Assembly: GCF_014836905.1 (NCBI RefSeq)
Contig: NZ_JACSPZ010000005.1
Span: 1-64,000, forward strand
DNA: 64,000 bases
Direction: 5' to 3'
Source of the DNA: Solibacillus faecavium
GTDB lineage: Bacteria > Bacillota > Bacilli > Bacillales_A > Planococcaceae
Part shown: piece by piece, positions 8,545-17,890 of the stretch
How positions within the stretch are numbered: the first letter of the stretch is position 1
Layout: each line of letters opens with the position of its first letter
Position numbers and translations under genes: made by a program
The notes under the pieces: model-generated
The model's input: the letters and a program-made list of their open reading frames with translations, nothing else
What the model was told of the DNA's origin: nothing
Databases searched by the model: none

Positions 8545-11500
8545 GAGTATATCTTCCTTTCAACATCACATAGTGGGAGTTGTATTTTGATTTCTTTGTT
8601 ATTTAAAACATAATAACCAAACCCTGCCTGGATCTCTTCTTCTTTACGATCGTAAGGAAGTGTGAACAATGTTTGATCGGACTTCTTCATTAATAAGACT
8701 GCTTGTCTAATTTGTTTAACCTCAGCCGACAGCGAATCATAGCCCTTCAAAATATCTGACGCATTGCCTGTAACGATAACGTTAAATCCTAAATAACTAG
8801 CATTCTTCATCAGTTTCACAATATGTTCCTGTAATCTAGTATCCATAGCTGCGTTGAATCGTGCAAAGTCATCTATTACAAATAATATTGGCTCAAAATT
8901 GAGTTCTGATCGATCACTGAAATTTGTATTAGTGTAGGTCATTTCGCGCGCCGCTAGCTCTTCTTCAATTGCGGTCAACCATTGCTCAACTTGATCCTTT
9001 CCTTCTAGTTGTGTCACCAACTCATTCTCTGTTAACGTAGCCAAGCCTCTGTCGAAAGAATCATATACAGCAATGTGTCTTAATCCCTTTTGCAGAGCGG
9101 TCGTTATAATTAGCTTTAATACATTTGTTTTTCCTTTTTGCGCTTGTCCGATTATTAAGCAGTGTTTATTTGTTAATAGATTAATTGCGACAGGTTGAAC
9201 AAATTCTTCGTCCAGTCCAATTGGTAGAAATTGTGGTTGCCCTTCCAGCCGGACATACTCAGAAAACTTCGTTAATGTTAAGTCATTAGGAAGCATTGGA
9301 ATAGGCTGTGGGGCAGCATACTCGTGGTACTTGGCCTTTAATGATTTAACTGTTTCTTTTACTGCTTCAAGCATTTCAAAATCATTTGCCCCATTAGCCG
9401 GCAGGAACATTTGAGAGAAATGTACTTCATCCTTCTTTATGATGGCTCTTCCAGGAATTGTTTCAGGAGCTAGATTTGTTTTACCCAGCACTGAATACGC
9501 CTCACTGTGGTCCATTAAGTAATGAACTATTTTCGTTTTTAAATTGTTCATTACTGCTTGGCGAATTGCTGAAATACGAGTCGCAGTAAAAATCATATAA
9601 ATTCCTAATGATTGTCCATCCCTTACAAATTGATTGAAATTTGTTTCGAAATCGGGCATTTCATCTTTTATAAAGTCAAAATTTTCTACAGCAACAAAAA
9701 TTAACGGAAGCTTTTTCTCTGCAACACTGTTATATAATTTAATGTTACCGACTTCCAACTGTTGCAATTGCTGTTTTCTCCGGATAATTTCTTCCCGGAT
9801 CATTCTCATAAACTTTTCCATTTTCCGCTTTTCTTCCATTAAGAAGAAATCCGCAGTATGGGGAAGTTGTTTTAATGGAAGCAATGATCCATTCCCAAAG
9901 TCCATTAAATAATAATGCACTTCTTCGGGACTATAGTTCTGTGCGATAGTTAATAGTAACGTAAGCACTGTCGTAGATTTACCATAACCGCTTGAACCGA
10001 ATATACCGATATTTCCATCTTCCATTACTTGATAGTAATAAGGCGTTTGTTTTTGTTTTTCCGGTTCATCAACTAAAGCGATCGCAATTTGATATCGCTC
10101 CTCCGAAGTGTAGGAATTATTATAAATTCTATCTTCAAGCGGTGATAACCATGGACTTCTAAGCTTTTTGACGCCTAATATATTTTGTGTTTCTTCAATT
10201 TTAGAAACAACCGCTTCAATTTCGGAAATTGACTTTTGCTTATTTTCCTTCGCTGCTATATTCGATAAAGGAATGAGCCCCAAATCGGTTACAATAGCTA
10301 TTTCGTCTTCACCACCAGAATGTTCTGAAAGATAAGGTGCTCCACTCCAGGCCGACTGGAACAAATCATACACTTCATTATTTCCCACTTGTAAATAACC
10401 TCTACCTGTAACAGTGATTGATGCAGCATCCGTATTTTTAAGTATTTCTTTACTGTCCGACGCATCCTGAACTTTTAAGGCTATTTTAAAGCGTGCATTA
10501 CTCCAGATTTGATCATCGATAACGCCACCTGGCTTTTGAGTAGCTAATATAAGGTGAACCCCTAAGCTTCTTCCGATCCGGGCTGCACTAACTAGTTCGC
10601 GAATAAAGTCAGGCTCTTCATTTTTTAATTCCGCAAACTCATCAGAGATTAAAAATAAATGAGGTAGCGGCTCTTCTGCGAGTTGTTGTTTGTATAAATC
10701 GGTGTAATCGTTAATATGCGTTACATTATAACGGTCAAACAGAAGCTGACGGCGTTTTAATTCACTTCGAATGGAAGCAAGCGCACGATTTGTAAAGTTT
10801 ACACTTCCCTCTATATTTGTTATCGTCCCTAAAAGATGCGGTAATTTTTTAAACGGTTGTGCCATTCCCCCGCCTTTATAGTCAATTAGTAAAAATGCTA
10901 CTTCATGCGGGTGGAAATGAACGGATAATGATAAAATGTACGATTGTAAAAATTCACTTTTCCCTGAACCCGTAGTACCAGCAAGTAAACCATGGGGTCC
11001 ATGAGCTTTTTCATGCAGATTTAGGTAAACAAGATCATCTTTGCCTTTAAGCCCAATTGGTACAGCTAAAGATTGGGAAGATTTATTCTCTATCCATTTA
11101 TGTGCGATATTTAATTCTTCTACTTCTCTTACACTCATCATTTCAAGGAATGTTACACTATCTGGTATGGAGTTTGTCATACCCGTTTGATGATTTAAGG
11201 TACGTAACATCCGTGAAAAGCGTTCATTGTTTTCCTTTTGGTGACTATCTAATGTAAACGGTATATTTACCGCCTTTTTGTTCTGAATTAAAATATCGCC
11301 CTCCGTATCATTTAAGTACCGGACGAGTGTGTATATATTGTCAGATAAGCTTTCCTTTGCATCAGTTGCAGTTATGACAGAAATATTTAAATGAGTATGG
11401 TCGCCTTCCAAGTACTCTAAAATGACGTGATCTGAGATAAGCTGTTGATTTGTAACAATAAACACCAAATGTGGAGTAAATTGAATTTGCTCTTTTTCCT

Positions 11501-13013
11501 CTTTCAAATCACGATCACGAACCATTTCATAAATGGAGGAAAGCAGCTGATCCCTCGTTTTTTCGTTATAAATGAGTCCCCTTGCATACATATTAGGTAT
11601 ATTAAAATGCGGCAACCACTTCATCCATTCAAACTGAGCATAATCTTCTTCATCAAAAATAAAAATAAAACGGAGATCATGATAACTATGAAAAAAGGCG
11701 AGTTGACCAATTAGCTGTTGTATTTCCTTTTTTACTACTCGATCCTTACCAATTAATCCAATCGGTCCTTTCGCTAAATTTGCGATAACTGGCATGTCAG
11801 CGATTTCTTTATACACTTTTTCAAGTTTCTGAGACTGCTCGATTAAATTATCCATTTCGCGATTGGCCATATCATTTGAATTTAATGAAATGGAAAAGCT
11901 CGACGGAACAATACCAGTTCCTAATCGAAACTGAAGAAAATCCTCACTTTCTACAGATCGTTCCCAAATTCGATCGGATATTTGATTTGTTAAATACTTC
12001 ATCCGTTCAAACGTAGGAAAGTGAAATTCCATTGTGAACTTCTGTTTATCTGCCAGCTCCTGAAGTTCATGGCGTTTGTTCTCAAGATAAGCTGTGTACA
12101 CACGGATTCGCTTTTCTTTTTTTCTTTTTTCGTTGCTGCGATCTTTAAAATATTGCACCGATGATGTAATTAATGTCATAACGAACATAACCATCGTAAT
12201 TAGAATAAAGATTCCTCGCGGTTGAATAACGGCTACAATTCCCATAACAATCAACATTACAAGCGGCGGTAAAATTATTATCCACAACCCTCTACCTGAA
12301 GGATCATTTTCTTGCGAAGGAAAAGAAAGTGTTACTTTTTCACTCGGAAGCTCATATACCATCCTTGGAGTCCTTCTATAAATTGGATACTTTTTTTTCA
12401 TCTCTGAAGCAGGTTCGATAATATTGGAAAGCGTTGAATCGAAGTTTTCAAAACTGCTAATTTCGAGTACGTCCTCTTCCAAAAGTCGAATAATCAAAAA
12501 AGGTGTGAATATAATATCCCCGATTTGTATTTCCTTACTTGCAAACTTTCTTTGACCATTTATATATAGGTGATTCTCATTTGATATTTCGAGGAGCCAT
12601 TTTTTCTCTGCTCTTATTAGTGAGAACGACTGCGTATTTCCGTAATTTTCTTCCCAGAAAATGTCTGCTTCTTCAAACTTAGTTGAAAACAGAATTTCCT
12701 GTCTATTTCCAATGAAATAAGTATTGCTGTTTGTTACGGCTAGAAAGAGAATGATTTTCAGTTTTTTATTGCTATTTTCATCTTGCCATTCAAAAAATTG
12801 CTTCGGATTTACCTTCCCAAGCAGTTTTTCATGCTGTTTTACTGTAAAGCCAAAGGAATCTTCGGTAATCAGTAGTGAGCCATTTGTAAATGGTAAGTTT
12901 TGAATCGTCACTGTATGCGATGAATCGGGACCAACTGTAACGGTTTTACTTTTCAACTGATCCAGTTGTATCGCTTGGTAATAGTTATCATAAAAAAACA
13001 AAAGCGTACTCAT
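8541..13013 (-). CDS. essC: Type VII secretion system motor ATPase EssC (YukBA)
   Basis: 1490-residue FtsK/SpoIIIE-type motor of T7SSb. The N-terminus (1-190) fits the tandem FHA domains of EssC. Two transmembrane helices lie near 240-285. Three ATPase domains follow, with P-loops near residue 680 (GTTGSGKSE), 1008 (GSSGYGKST) and 1292 (GQAQKGKTN). Domain 1 has a good Walker B (FLISDEFAEL) and domain 3 has FVIDDFA; domain 2 has a degenerate Walker B (FVAVENF), matching the general picture that the distal domains are less active. It recruits WXG100 and LXG substrates through the C-terminal domains. Downstream esaA overlaps by 4 bp. Confidence 0.96.
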   Translation of the reverse strand: MSTLLFFYDNYYQAIQLDQLKSKTVTVGPDSSHTVTIQNLPFTNGSLLITEDSFGFTVKQHEKLLGKVNPKQFFEWQDENSNKKLKIILFLAVTNSNTYFIGNRQEILFSTKFEEADIFWEENYGNTQSFSLIRAEKKWLLEISNENHLYINGQRKFASKEIQIGDIIFTPFLIIRLLEEDVLEISSFENFDSTLSNIIEPASEMKKKYPIYRRTPRMVYELPSEKVTLSFPSQENDPSGRGLWIIILPPLVMLIVMGIVAVIQPRGIFILITMVMFVMTLITSSVQYFKDRSNEKRKKEKRIRVYTAYLENKRHELQELADKQKFTMEFHFPTFERMKYLTNQISDRIWERSVESEDFLQFRLGTGIVPSSFSISLNSNDMANREMDNLIEQSQKLEKVYKEIADMPVIANLAKGPIGLIGKDRVVKKEIQQLIGQLAFFHSYHDLRFIFIFDEEDYAQFEWMKWLPHFNIPNMYARGLIYNEKTRDQLLSSIYEMVRDRDLKEEKEQIQFTPHLVFIVTNQQLISDHVILEYLEGDHTHLNISVITATDAKESLSDNIYTLVRYLNDTEGDILIQNKKAVNIPFTLDSHQKENNERFSRMLRTLNHQTGMTNSIPDSVTFLEMMSVREVEELNIAHKWIENKSSQSLAVPIGLKGKDDLVYLNLHEKAHGPHGLLAGTTGSGKSEFLQSYILSLSVHFHPHEVAFLLIDYKGGGMAQPFKKLPHLLGTITNIEGSVNFTNRALASIRSELKRRQLLFDRYNVTHINDYTDLYKQQLAEEPLPHLFLISDEFAELKNEEPDFIRELVSAARIGRSLGVHLILATQKPGGVIDDQIWSNARFKIALKVQDASDSKEILKNTDAASITVTGRGYLQVGNNEVYDLFQSAWSGAPYLSEHSGGEDEIAIVTDLGLIPLSNIAAKENKQKSISEIEAVVSKIEETQNILGVKKLRSPWLSPLEDRIYNNSYTSEERYQIAIALVDEPEKQKQTPYYYQVMEDGNIGIFGSSGYGKSTTVLTLLLTIAQNYSPEEVHYYLMDFGNGSLLPLKQLPHTADFFLMEEKRKMEKFMRMIREEIIRRKQQLQQLEVGNIKLYNSVAEKKLPLIFVAVENFDFIKDEMPDFETNFNQFVRDGQSLGIYMIFTATRISAIRQAVMNNLKTKIVHYLMDHSEAYSVLGKTNLAPETIPGRAIIKKDEVHFSQMFLPANGANDFEMLEAVKETVKSLKAKYHEYAAPQPIPMLPNDLTLTKFSEYVRLEGQPQFLPIGLDEEFVQPVAINLLTNKHCLIIGQAQKGKTNVLKLIITTALQKGLRHIAVYDSFDRGLATLTENELVTQLEGKDQVEQWLTAIEEELAAREMTYTNTNFSDRSELNFEPILFVIDDFARFNAAMDTRLQEHIVKLMKNASYLGFNVIVTGNASDILKGYDSLSAEVKQIRQAVLLMKKSDQTLFTLPYDRKEEEIQAGFGYYVLNNKEIKIQLPLCDVERKIYS

Positions 13014-13082
13014 TAAATCACCTTCTAATAGGGACTTTTACTACTAAATAGATTAGTGCTGGAATAACTTTATTAAATTCAA

Positions 13083-14411
13083 TTATTTTTCTGTAGAATT
13101 ATCCGCGCTTTCCGTATCTGTAGAACCCGCAGTGTCTTCCTTATTTTCCTCTGCGGTTGGTTTGTTGGTGCTTGGTTTTTCAGACTTTATTTTCTCATTT
13201 TTGTTTGAATCTTTATTACTAGAACTTGCTTCCTCTATTTCAAGTTCTTCTTTTAATTGTTCAAGCTGTTCAGTTACTTCCTCTTTTTCAGTTTGAATTT
13301 TATCTAGTAACTGCTCTCGTTCTTCATTTTCCAGATCGAGGTTTCCTTTTACAGTTTCCTCATAATGCAGTAAAGCTAGCATTATTAAATCCAAATCCTC
13401 GAGTTGTCGGGCTAAGGCTAAAGCTTCCTCTGCCTGTCCACGGCCAATATAAATCCAATATTTAAAATAATTTGGATCTGTCTGCAACGTTATTGTCTTT
13501 AAGACATTTTCTTTCTGCTCTTCGGTCAATGTTTCATTTACGATATAAGCAAGCGATAACTCATACTGTATAACTTTAGGCATATGCTCAATATCATAAT
13601 TTGTCAGTTTATTAATTACTTCACTATAATCTCCTTGAAGATAGGAATTCTGAACCTCCACAAAAGCTTCTTGACGAGGTTGAAGTACTAGTGCCGAATA
13701 TCCTGTATATGCTCCTAGAGGTATAAGTGCCAATAAAAGACCTGCAATACCGTAACGTACCCAGCTCCATTTTGTTTTTGAAACTGTTACTAGCTTTTTT
13801 TCTTCATTTTTCAGTAGAGTTATTTGTTTTTTTATCGTATCATTTAGTTCATTTTCATCCTTTGCACTCATTACCTTTTCAGCGATGGGACTAAGTTCAA
13901 TAGATTGAGAGAACTGAATATATTGTTCGAATGTATATTTAGGATCAATTGCAGCAGCAATAAGCGCTTTCGTTTCATTCCAAATTCTGTTACTGTCTTT
14001 TTCATAGGGAGGAATACTTTCCTTCACCCCGTAATGTAGAAAATATGGCATTAAGCTTTCATCGATTAATACATTTTCCGGGCATACAATAAGGTGGAGC
14101 CGGTTAAATGAATGGCGGCTTTGCACTTTTAAAACTTGTGAAGCAAACATCCAGCGACTTAGTTCTTTTAATTTCCGCAATTCTCCAAAAGTCATATAAT
14201 TGGATTCTTTTTTATAAGTGAAAATTAATTCATCATCTGTTAATGTGATACTTTTATTTATGAAAGGGTTATGTTCTTGTAATAGTGCAATTTCTATTTC
14301 ATTTGCTAGTTTTATTTTTTCTTTTTGAAAAATAATTGTGATCTCATCTTGTTCAAACTTGAGGGTAGCCTCTAATTGCTTTTCTAAATAGGATAGTTTC
14401 TTTTTTGACAT
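13083..14411 (-). CDS. essB: Type VII secretion protein EssB (YukC)
   Basis: 442 residues. The cytoplasmic N-terminus (1-215) is the EssB/YukC pseudokinase-like domain, followed by a single transmembrane helix near 219-240 and an extracellular helical domain. The last ~70 residues are a low-complexity tail rich in Glu, Lys, Ser, Asn and Thr. EssB dimerises and links the EssC motor to the membrane complex. It starts 12 bp after yukD behind AAGGAG and lies 69 bp before essC, the order found in B. subtilis yukEDCB. Confidence 0.94.
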   Translation of the reverse strand: MSKKKLSYLEKQLEATLKFEQDEITIIFQKEKIKLANEIEIALLQEHNPFINKSITLTDDELIFTYKKESNYMTFGELRKLKELSRWMFASQVLKVQSRHSFNRLHLIVCPENVLIDESLMPYFLHYGVKESIPPYEKDSNRIWNETKALIAAAIDPKYTFEQYIQFSQSIELSPIAEKVMSAKDENELNDTIKKQITLLKNEEKKLVTVSKTKWSWVRYGIAGLLLALIPLGAYTGYSALVLQPRQEAFVEVQNSYLQGDYSEVINKLTNYDIEHMPKVIQYELSLAYIVNETLTEEQKENVLKTITLQTDPNYFKYWIYIGRGQAEEALALARQLEDLDLIMLALLHYEETVKGNLDLENEEREQLLDKIQTEKEEVTEQLEQLKEELEIEEASSSNKDSNKNEKIKSEKPSTNKPTAEENKEDTAGSTDTESADNSTEK

Positions 14412-14423
14412 CTGCTTGACTCC

Positions 14424-14663
14424 TTACAAGATTTCTAGTCGATCACCTGTAGTAACACCACTATTTGCCAATAGGTCATTTCCGGATAATACGGTTTGTT
14501 TATTTACAATTCGAATCCAATAACCTTCCTTTGGAGGATATGTTATTGACTTTGCCTGCCATACAATATTGACCAACTCTTTGACTGAATAGGAATTTGA
14601 CAGACGTAAATCAAAACACTCCTCACTATAGTTTTTTAAGTCTATAGATACCTCTATGTACAT
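14424..14663 (-). CDS. yukD: Ubiquitin-like T7SS accessory protein YukD (EsaB)
   Basis: 79-residue protein with the YukD/EsaB pattern: an N-terminal beta strand (YIEVSIDL), a helix with VKELVNIVWQ, and a final strand ending DRLEIL. The family has a ubiquitin-like fold but no C-terminal diglycine for conjugation, and none is present here. In B. subtilis the homologue is needed for YukE secretion and binds the EssB pseudokinase domain. The ATG follows GAGGTGA. It is separated from esxA upstream by a terminator hairpin. Confidence 0.9.
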   Translation of the reverse strand: MYIEVSIDLKNYSEECFDLRLSNSYSVKELVNIVWQAKSITYPPKEGYWIRIVNKQTVLSGNDLLANSGVTTGDRLEIL

Positions 14664-14755
14664 TTTATATTCACCTCATTCAATCATATTAAGGTTGACT
14701 AATTCAAAGTGAAAGTCGTTTTATAGGGAACAAATACAAAACTGTCCAGCAAATG

Positions 14756-14789
14756 AAAAGAGCGCCTTCATCTGAATACGACGCTCTTT
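14756..14789 (-). terminator. Hairpin terminator between esxA and yukD
   Basis: On the minus strand, AAAGAGCG and CGCTCTTT form an 8-bp stem around an 18-base loop, followed by a short T-run. It sits 23 bp after the esxA stop, before yukD. Partial termination here would yield far more esxA than apparatus mRNA. Confidence 0.65.
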
Positions 14790-14811
14790 AAATCTTAATT
14801 CTAGATGAAAC

Positions 14812-15105
14812 TTAACTGCGAATTTGCCCTGCAATTTGACGATCTGCATCTGCAAGAGCATGTGCAGTATTTTTCAGTTGTACAGAAACATCCTGTAAAA
14901 GTCGTTGCATATCTTGAATTGATGGACGTAAAGTCGTGTATTGATCTGCAAAGGCGCGACTTGATTCACCTTCCCACATAGACTGTAATTCTTGAATCAT
15001 ATTATCTAATCGTGAAATTTGCTCTTCAACCTGTGCACTTTCAGTTCCATAACGATTGGACATTGCTTCTAACTCAGCTGGGGTTACACGAATAATTCCT
15101 GACAT
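14812..15105 (-). CDS. esxA: WXG100 family secreted protein EsxA (YukE)
   Basis: 97-residue WXG100 protein, the obligate small substrate and structural partner of T7SSb. Two helices flank the W44-E45-G46 turn; the C-terminal part (HALADADRQIAGQIRS) carries the YxxxD-like export region with Asp/Ala in place of the Tyr. I start it at the ATG at 15105, which follows AAAGGAGA with correct spacing and gives the standard family length; an in-frame ATG at 15162 would add 19 residues unlike the family. A SigA-like promoter lies at 15183-15210 and a terminator follows the stop. Confidence 0.95.
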   Translation of the reverse strand: MSGIIRVTPAELEAMSNRYGTESAQVEEQISRLDNMIQELQSMWEGESSRAFADQYTTLRPSIQDMQRLLQDVSVQLKNTAHALADADRQIAGQIRS

Positions 15106-15182
15106 AAATTTCTCTCCTTTTTCTTGTTTATTTAGGTATAAATTGTAAAATATATCCTGCAATTAAATACCCGTATTTTAAT

Positions 15183-15210
15183 TTTATAAACCAAAAAATA
15201 ACAAGGTCAA
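15183..15210 (-). promoter_or_regulatory. SigA-type promoter for esxA
   Basis: Minus strand: -35 TTGACC (15205-15210), 16-bp spacer, -10 TATAAA (15183-15188). It lies about 80 bp upstream of the esxA ATG. The rest of the 305-bp gap between esxA and the divergent gene at 15411 is AT-rich with no reading frame I would support. Confidence 0.65.
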
Positions 15211-15410
15211 CAAGATTTGAGTAAAAAAGGAGTTTTATACTAATTTTAAATTAATAAAATAAGCAAACTATATCAGTTTAAGATTTTTTAATTGTGATAT
15301 ATTAATGAGGTATAGTTCGAATTGGAGTCATATTTTAGAACTTAAAACTAACTAAAATAGTTAATTTAAAAAGCTAATCCGCAAAAACTAATAGATTATG
15401 AGGTGACGAA

Positions 15411-15746
15411 ATGTCGTTAGGATATTGGTATTCTGAGTTGAATAAAAAGCAAAGTCATTTAAACCGTTTGGAAACGTGCAATTGTCAATTAACAGGAAAG
15501 CAAAATGAATTTTCCAACAATAAGCACCTTATGACAAAACCTGAATTAACAACAATGACATGGAATGGAAGTTTAGCAACACGATTTGATGATATTCGAA
15601 ACAACGGAATTCTTAACAGCTATGAAGCTATACAAAATATACAATTGAATAACGTATTTGCCGCACTGTCGGATATGATGGATAAAATTCGTCAAGAAAT
15701 CGAATCAATTCGAGCAATTATTGCCCGCCTTGAAGCAGCAATTTAA
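15411..15746 (+). CDS. YwqH/YxiB-like (DUF5082) helical LXG-associated protein
   Basis: 111-residue helical protein. It begins MSLGYWYSELNKKQ and ends in a long coiled-coil-like helix (MDKIRQEIESIRAIIARLEAAI), the pattern of the DUF5082 family (YwqH/YxiB). In B. subtilis such genes sit in ywqHIJ-type cassettes directly before a YwqI-like protein and an LXG toxin. Here it is divergent from esxA and about 10 kb from the YwqI-like gene. The ATG follows GAGGTGA. The likely role is binding an LXG domain together with the YwqI-like protein. W51-N52-G53 forms a WNG turn where WXG100 proteins have WXG. Confidence 0.7.
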   Translation: MSLGYWYSELNKKQSHLNRLETCNCQLTGKQNEFSNNKHLMTKPELTTMTWNGSLATRFDDIRNNGILNSYEAIQNIQLNNVFAALSDMMDKIRQEIESIRAIIARLEAAI

Positions 15747-15787
15747 GAGTTAAATTTACCTAGCTGAGGAATTCATCATTTTATTTT

Positions 15788-16849
15788 TTATATTTTTCTC
15801 TTGTTGGTACGTAAAATACGTATTTGCGCCAATACAATAGCCACTATTAACACCATCCCGAGGTAGCCCATAATGGTATACAGTTTACCGACTAATGTTG
15901 TAAAGCCTATGAGGCTAGCTGCAAAACCTACTAAACTAAGCAGTATCACAATGATTTTCATCATGAGATTTTCTTTCTTTACAATTCTTACTGCCAGTAT
16001 ATATAGTGTGCCTACCGCTGTACTGTATATCATTGCTAGTAAAACGATGGACATAATATTCCCTACTGTCGGATGAATTTGTTTTGCTAGCTCAAGCGTT
16101 GGCATATCCACGCCTGCCACAATATCCATTTTCGCAAAAAGAGCTAAATTAATGAGCAATATTAATAAGCCAAGTACTCCCCCTCCTAAAGCGCCACCCA
16201 TTCTTGCTGCTTTTCTATCTTTTGTCGTTCCTCCCATTAAAATAAGCATAGCCGCCCCTGCAGCAATATTATATGAAACATACAATACCGCGCTCGTTAG
16301 CCAATGAGAGCTTGCAGATGGTTGTTTTTTAGCTATAATATTCAGCTCGCTTATTGAGTAATCGACTGTAAATAAAGAATAAATCAAAAGAATAAAAATA
16401 ATGCCCAGTAAGTATGGCATTAATGCCGCAATCATGTTGATGATGCTATTCGCATTTAGTAAAAGTGTAAAAACTACTGCAAGAGTCATTAGCATACTTC
16501 CAAACGATGGCTCCATATTATACATTTGATTAAATGTAGCTCCTGCACCCGCGAACATAACAATCGCAATTCCAAATAATACAATAGAAATTAATACATC
16601 CAGCACCGGACCAAAAGCACGACCGCCAATGTAATGAATGCCCTCCTTATGGGAAGTTGTCTGCAATTCCGATCCGATTTGCGCAAGTGTCATGCCTAAG
16701 AAAGCAAAAATGGCCGCAGCAACAATACAACCAAACACACTTACTAGTCCAAAGCTTGTAAAGTACTGCATAATCTCCTGTCCAGAAGCAAAACCTGCAC
16801 CGACTACCAAACTGACAAATGTACCTGCAATTTGTATACTCTTTTTCAA
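15788..16849 (-). CDS. YkvI-family membrane transport protein
   Basis: 353 residues with about ten hydrophobic helices. It begins with SIQIAGTFVSLVVGAGFASGQEI, a glycine-rich first helix typical of the YkvI family, which is distantly related to the LeuT/APC-type transporters. Substrate unknown. The start is TTG behind GAAGGTG. It lies tail to tail with the DUF5082-like gene (41-bp gap) and is not obviously co-transcribed with the SIMPL gene, which has its own terminator at 16944-16981. Confidence 0.8.
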   Translation of the reverse strand: MKKSIQIAGTFVSLVVGAGFASGQEIMQYFTSFGLVSVFGCIVAAAIFAFLGMTLAQIGSELQTTSHKEGIHYIGGRAFGPVLDVLISIVLFGIAIVMFAGAGATFNQMYNMEPSFGSMLMTLAVVFTLLLNANSIINMIAALMPYLLGIIFILLIYSLFTVDYSISELNIIAKKQPSASSHWLTSAVLYVSYNIAAGAAMLILMGGTTKDRKAARMGGALGGGVLGLLILLINLALFAKMDIVAGVDMPTLELAKQIHPTVGNIMSIVLLAMIYSTAVGTLYILAVRIVKKENLMMKIIVILLSLVGFAASLIGFTTLVGKLYTIMGYLGMVLIVAIVLAQIRILRTNKRKI

Positions 16850-16943
16850 TACGCACCTTCTTTATTTCACTTTTTATCATTGTTACTTTATGTATACAAA
16901 GGATCCAATCATGCTTTTTCATGAAAGAATAAGCAATACAAAA

Positions 16944-16981
16944 TAAAAACCAAACTGAAAAAGTCCTTAACAGTTTGGTTC
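16944..16981 (-). terminator. Terminator after the SIMPL gene
   Basis: AACCAAACTG and CAGTTTGGTT form a 10-bp stem with a 13-base loop. On the minus strand it is followed by TTTTTATTTT. It lies 60 bp beyond the SIMPL-protein stop. Confidence 0.8.
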
Positions 16982-17041
16982 ATTTCTATTTTTTATTTGA
17001 TAGAAAACGGAATTTAAAATTAGAATATCTAACTTACTGCG

Positions 17042-17695
17042 CTAATACTGAAATTTGACTTTTACAGTAGCTGTTACTGTTATCAAACCTGGTTCAATCG
17101 GTGTAACAGCCTGTTGGTTACTTAGTTGAAGCATTTTGTATGGAATAGGAGTAGCAGTATTTGTCTCTTCAATTATTTCTATAGGTAACGGTTCTAAAGT
17201 TGCATGCATCGTTTCAGCCATTGATTTTGCTTTACCTAACGCGTCAATCAGGGCATACTGAAGTGCCTGACGATAGTAAGTATCTACGTGCTCTATTTTA
17301 AATTGTATGCCCGATACATGGTTCGCCCCATTTCGTGTCGCTGTATCGATAACCGTACCAACTTGATTAATATCCACTATTTTTACAGTAATTGCATTTT
17401 GAACTTCATAGCCTCTTAATACTTGTTTTCCATCAATATAGTCATAGGTTGGAAATATATTATAAGCTGACGTTTGCATTTCATCTCTCCGAATATTTAA
17501 ATTCAAGAGCGATTCAATAACCCGATTCATAATAATCGCATTTTCATGTTGAGCAGAACTGACATTATCTCCTTCTGTACGCACTTCAATTTGAATTTGC
17601 GCATAATCTGGTTGAAGCGTTATTTCCCCATTACCCGAAACTGTCATTTCCCGTGAAGTAGGTAATGGCTGATACTTCATTTGTGGATAATACAT
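17042..17695 (-). CDS. SIMPL domain-containing protein (DUF541)
   Basis: About 217 residues, almost all a SIMPL/DUF541 domain. The typical opening (VSGNGEITLQPDYAQI) is followed by the middle strand VTVKIVD-type repeats and a closing VTATVKVKFQY. No signal peptide or lipobox is visible, so unlike many family members it is probably cytoplasmic. The biochemical role is unknown; some SIMPL proteins are linked to oxidative stress. I place the start at the ATG at 17695, with AAAGGTGG upstream; an in-frame GTG at 17704 overlaps that site. It is monocistronic between two terminators. Confidence 0.8.
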   Translation of the reverse strand: MYYPQMKYQPLPTSREMTVSGNGEITLQPDYAQIQIEVRTEGDNVSSAQHENAIIMNRVIESLLNLNIRRDEMQTSAYNIFPTYDYIDGKQVLRGYEVQNAITVKIVDINQVGTVIDTATRNGANHVSGIQFKIEHVDTYYRQALQYALIDALGKAKSMAETMHATLEPLPIEIIEETNTATPIPYKMLQLSNQQAVTPIEPGLITVTATVKVKFQY

Positions 17696-17783
17696 ACCTC
17701 CCACCTTTCTTCTAATGTTTTTAACATACTATGCGAGTTAGTATTAATTCATTTTTATTTCTGATCTTTTTAATCTAGGTGTG

Positions 17784-17827
17784 TAAAAAAAATACAATTT
17801 TTCTCCGGAGAGAAAAATTGTATTTTG
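17784..17827. terminator. Strong bidirectional hairpin terminator after the antiporter gene
   Basis: A perfect inverted repeat with 17-bp arms (AAAATACAATTTTTCTC) around CGGA. On the minus strand it ends in eight T residues. It serves the cation/proton antiporter gene, whose stop is at 17891. Confidence 0.8.
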
Positions 17828-17847
17828 TAGGATAATTGTTTTTCGTT

Positions 17848-17887
17848 TTGATTACTCACGGGCACGGCCTAATTATGTCCTGTCCTC
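17848..17887. repeat. Possible relic of the GC-rich intergenic repeat
   Basis: TTGATT is followed shortly by ACGGGCACGGCCT and then ATTATGTCCTGTCCTC. These match, in the same order, the left end and the right outer arm of the element at 58907-59181, with the interior missing. The match is short and could be chance. Confidence 0.3.
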
Positions 17888-17890
17888 TTC

